From positions 1 to 64,000 of the forward strand of contig DASUUU010000073.1 in assembly GCA_036373915.1 (NCBI GenBank): DNA of 64,000 bases, in the 5' to 3' direction. Position numbers and translations under genes: made by a program. This stretch comes from JASLBX01 sp036373915. Lineage in GTDB: Bacteria > Actinomycetota > Actinomycetes > Jiangellales > Jiangellaceae. The stretch's first letter is position 1. Every line of letters starts with the position of its first letter. Below the pieces are notes generated by a model. The model was not told the DNA's origin. It worked only from the letters and a program-made list of their open reading frames with translations, and ran no database searches. Below, piece after piece: positions 62,364 to 64,000 of the stretch.

Positions 62364-63668
62364 TCACGCTATGCGGTCGATGACCAGCGATGGCAGATCG
62401 GGTCGGGAGCCGGACGGGGCGATGTCGTACGCGTCGTCCAGTGCGGCCAGCGCACGCTCGAAGCGCTCGGGTTCGTCGGTGTGCAGGGTCAGCAGCGGTT
62501 CGCCGCCGCGCACGAGTGCACCCGGCTTGGCATGCATCTCGACGCCGGCGCCGGCCTGCACGGGATCCTCCTTGCGGGCCCGCCCCGCACCGAGCCGCCA
62601 GGCCGCGACGCCGACCGCCAGCGCGTCCAGGCGAGTCAGAACTCCACCGGCCGGCGCCAAGATGGTGTGCTGCTCGCGGGCGACTGGAAGTGGTGCGTCC
62701 GGATCTCCACCCTGGGCTCGCACCATGGCCTTCCACACGTCCATCGCCGACCCGTTGTTGAGCGCGTCGGCCGGATCCCGATCACCGTCCACGCCGGCTG
62801 CGCTGAGCATCTCGCGCGCCAAGCTCACGGTCAGCTCGACCACGTCTTGCGGGCCGCCACCGGCCAGCACCTCGACCGACTCGCGGACCTCGAGCGCGTT
62901 GCCGGCGGTGAGGCCGAGCGGAGTCTGCATGTTGGTGAGCAGGGCCACCGTGTTCACCCCGGCGTCGGTGCCGAGTTCAACCATGGTGCGGGCCAGCTCG
63001 CGCGCCGAATCGGCGTCCTTCATGAACGCGCCCGAGCCGACCTTGACGTCCAGGACAAGGGCCCCCGTGCCTTCGGCGATCTTCTTGCTCATGATCGACG
63101 AGGCGATCAGCGGGATGGCTTCGACGGTGCCCGTGACATCACGCAAGGCGTATAGCTTCTTGTCCGCCGGCGCGAGGTTCTCACCGGCGGCGCAGACGAC
63201 CGCGCCCACCGATCGAAGCTGGGCCAGCATCTCGTCGGCCGACAGCGAGGCTCGCCAACCCGGGATCGACTCGAGCTTGTCCAGCGTGCCGCCGGTGTGA
63301 CCAAGGCCGCGGCCGGACAGCTGTGGCACGGCCGCACCGCAGGCGGCGACCGTCGGCGCTAGCGGCAGGGTGATCTTGTCGCCCACCCCGCCTGTCGAGT
63401 GTTTGTCCGTCGTCGGCCGTCCCACCTCCGACCAGTCCATTCGCGAGCCGCTTGCGACCATCGCCGTGGTCCAACGCGCGACCTCGCGCCGCGACATGCC
63501 GTTCAGCAGGATGGCCATGGCCAGGGCGGACATCTGCTCGTCGGCGACGGCGCCCCGGGTGTACGCGTCGACGACCCAGTCGATCTGGGCGTCGGTCAGC
63601 TCCACGCGGTCGCGCTTGGCCCGGATCACGTCCACGGCATCGAACGGTTCGCTCACATCACCGATCAT
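62364..63668 (-). CDS. deoA: Thymidine phosphorylase
   Basis: 434 aa. It cleaves thymidine and deoxyuridine with phosphate to the base and deoxyribose 1-phosphate. Family signature: KHSTGGVGDKITLPLAP (phosphate binding), SGRGLGHTGGTLDKLESIPG, IMSKKIAEG, LDVKVGSGAFMK and TNMQTPLGLTAGNALEV. ATG 63668 gives a family-like N-terminus (FDAVDVIRAKRDRVELTDAQI). A neighbouring cytidine deaminase gene, common in relatives, is not in the window; the gene upstream is small and unrelated. Confidence 0.96.
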   Translation of the reverse strand: MIGDVSEPFDAVDVIRAKRDRVELTDAQIDWVVDAYTRGAVADEQMSALAMAILLNGMSRREVARWTTAMVASGSRMDWSEVGRPTTDKHSTGGVGDKITLPLAPTVAACGAAVPQLSGRGLGHTGGTLDKLESIPGWRASLSADEMLAQLRSVGAVVCAAGENLAPADKKLYALRDVTGTVEAIPLIASSIMSKKIAEGTGALVLDVKVGSGAFMKDADSARELARTMVELGTDAGVNTVALLTNMQTPLGLTAGNALEVRESVEVLAGGGPQDVVELTVSLAREMLSAAGVDGDRDPADALNNGSAMDVWKAMVRAQGGDPDAPLPVAREQHTILAPAGGVLTRLDALAVGVAAWRLGAGRARKEDPVQAGAGVEMHAKPGALVRGGEPLLTLHTDEPERFERALAALDDAYDIAPSGSRPDLPSLVIDRIA

Positions 63669-63725
63669 CCCTGACGCGCCTTCATACCGGCTACCACCTC
63701 CGCCGGAAGCGAACACTCCTCGCCG

Positions 63726-63986
63726 TCACCGTGGGTCAGGACGCTGCGGGCGAACCTGGCCGACCGCCAAGATCTGGACCTCGACGCCGTGGATGCGGGT
63801 CGGCAGGTCTGGCACGTCCGACTCGTCGACGATATTCACCCGCACCGCGTACCGCCCATGCCACCGCGTGATGCCTACCCCACCGATCCGTGGATCGTCG
63901 CGTAGCCGGGTAGCCAGCGCCTCCTTGGCCGCGCGCGCGTCGTTCACACCCGGGTGATCGTCGGCTTCGACGCCGGCGAATCGCAC
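63726..63986 (-). CDS. Small conserved-looking hypothetical protein at the window edge
   Basis: At least 86 aa. After an acidic helix (RAAKEALATRLRDDP) it has IGGVGITRWHGRYAVRVNIVDESDVPDLPTRIHGVEVQILAVG, an alpha/beta pattern seen in small N-terminal domains of some trypsin-like proteins and in stand-alone proteins. No catalytic residues. The start is GTG 63986, but the frame stays open to the window end, so the gene may be longer. It lies 57 nt upstream of deoA. Confidence 0.6.
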   Translation of the reverse strand: MRFAGVEADDHPGVNDARAAKEALATRLRDDPRIGGVGITRWHGRYAVRVNIVDESDVPDLPTRIHGVEVQILAVGQVRPQRPDPR

Positions 63987-64000
63987 GCCGAGCTCGCCCA

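Overview
This is a gap-free stretch of high-GC chromosome from an actinobacterium. The signs are strong G/C at third codon positions, many GTG and TTG starts, the Mec-CysO-CysM cysteine pathway, an F420-type oxidoreductase fold, sugar ABC operons without their own ATPase, and many TANNNT (-10) boxes lying only 6-8 nt before start codons, which suggests leaderless mRNAs. Gene order from 9.0 to 18.9 kb closely follows the Mycobacterium tuberculosis order pncB1-clpS-DUF2017-mec-cysO-cysM-murI-Rv1339-rphA-rdgB. The genus cannot be fixed from the sequence alone. There is no rRNA, prophage, insertion sequence or CRISPR array. One tRNA (Leu, anticodon TAG) is present.

Layout. 0-3 kb: ATP-dependent DNA ligase, FUSC-type membrane protein, GroES-like protein, DUF3618 membrane protein. 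3-6.3 kb: nickel/cobalt ECF transporter (CbiMN-CbiQ-CbiO) behind a perfect Nur-type box, then a Bcp peroxiredoxin. 6.4-9 kb: tRNA-Leu, aldo-keto reductase, membrane-anchored sulfite-oxidase-like molybdoenzyme. 9-18.9 kb: housekeeping block (rdgB, rph, Rv1339-like phosphodiesterase, murI, cysM-cysO-mec, DUF2017, clpS, pncB, pncA), interrupted by a CGNR regulator with two divergent small genes. 18.9-22.4 kb: homogentisate catabolism (hmgA; an uncharacterised gene; fahA). 22.4-25.2 kb: PlsY-like and DegV proteins, a collapsed LuxR/ATPase regulator pseudogene, DUF4242, an exported protein. 25.2-28 kb: DrrAB-like ABC exporter and its PadR regulator. 28-36.7 kb: aminotransferase, valS with a probable valine leader-peptide attenuator, PadR-HAAS pair, membrane protein with a frameshift, uridine-kinase-like protein, adenosine deaminase, PPOX protein.

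36.7-49.8 kb is a carbohydrate-use locus: SMP-30 lactonase, UxuA-type mannonate dehydratase, two GH38 alpha-mannosidase-like enzymes, an aldose-epimerase-like DUF4432 protein, a lipoprotein-plus-two-permeases importer, and a GntR/FCD regulator. The motif CATACYAGT occurs before each transcription unit. The gene set suggests that a mannoside-like oligosaccharide is imported, trimmed and fed through an aldonate (lactone to mannonate to KDG) rather than a sugar kinase; this is inference. 49.8-53.1 kb: pta-ackA.

53.1-62.3 kb is a six-gene, tightly overlapping minus-strand operon: MinD-like ATPase, APC-permease-like protein with soluble N- and C-terminal domains, a stand-alone receiver protein, a hybrid histidine kinase (HisKA-HATPase-REC-REC-HPt), a REC-histidine kinase, and a REC-flavoprotein resembling thioredoxin reductase but without its redox cysteines. 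It looks like a complete multistep phosphorelay tied to a transporter-like sensor and is the most unusual system in the window. 62.3-64 kb: thymidine phosphorylase and a small unknown gene at the right edge.
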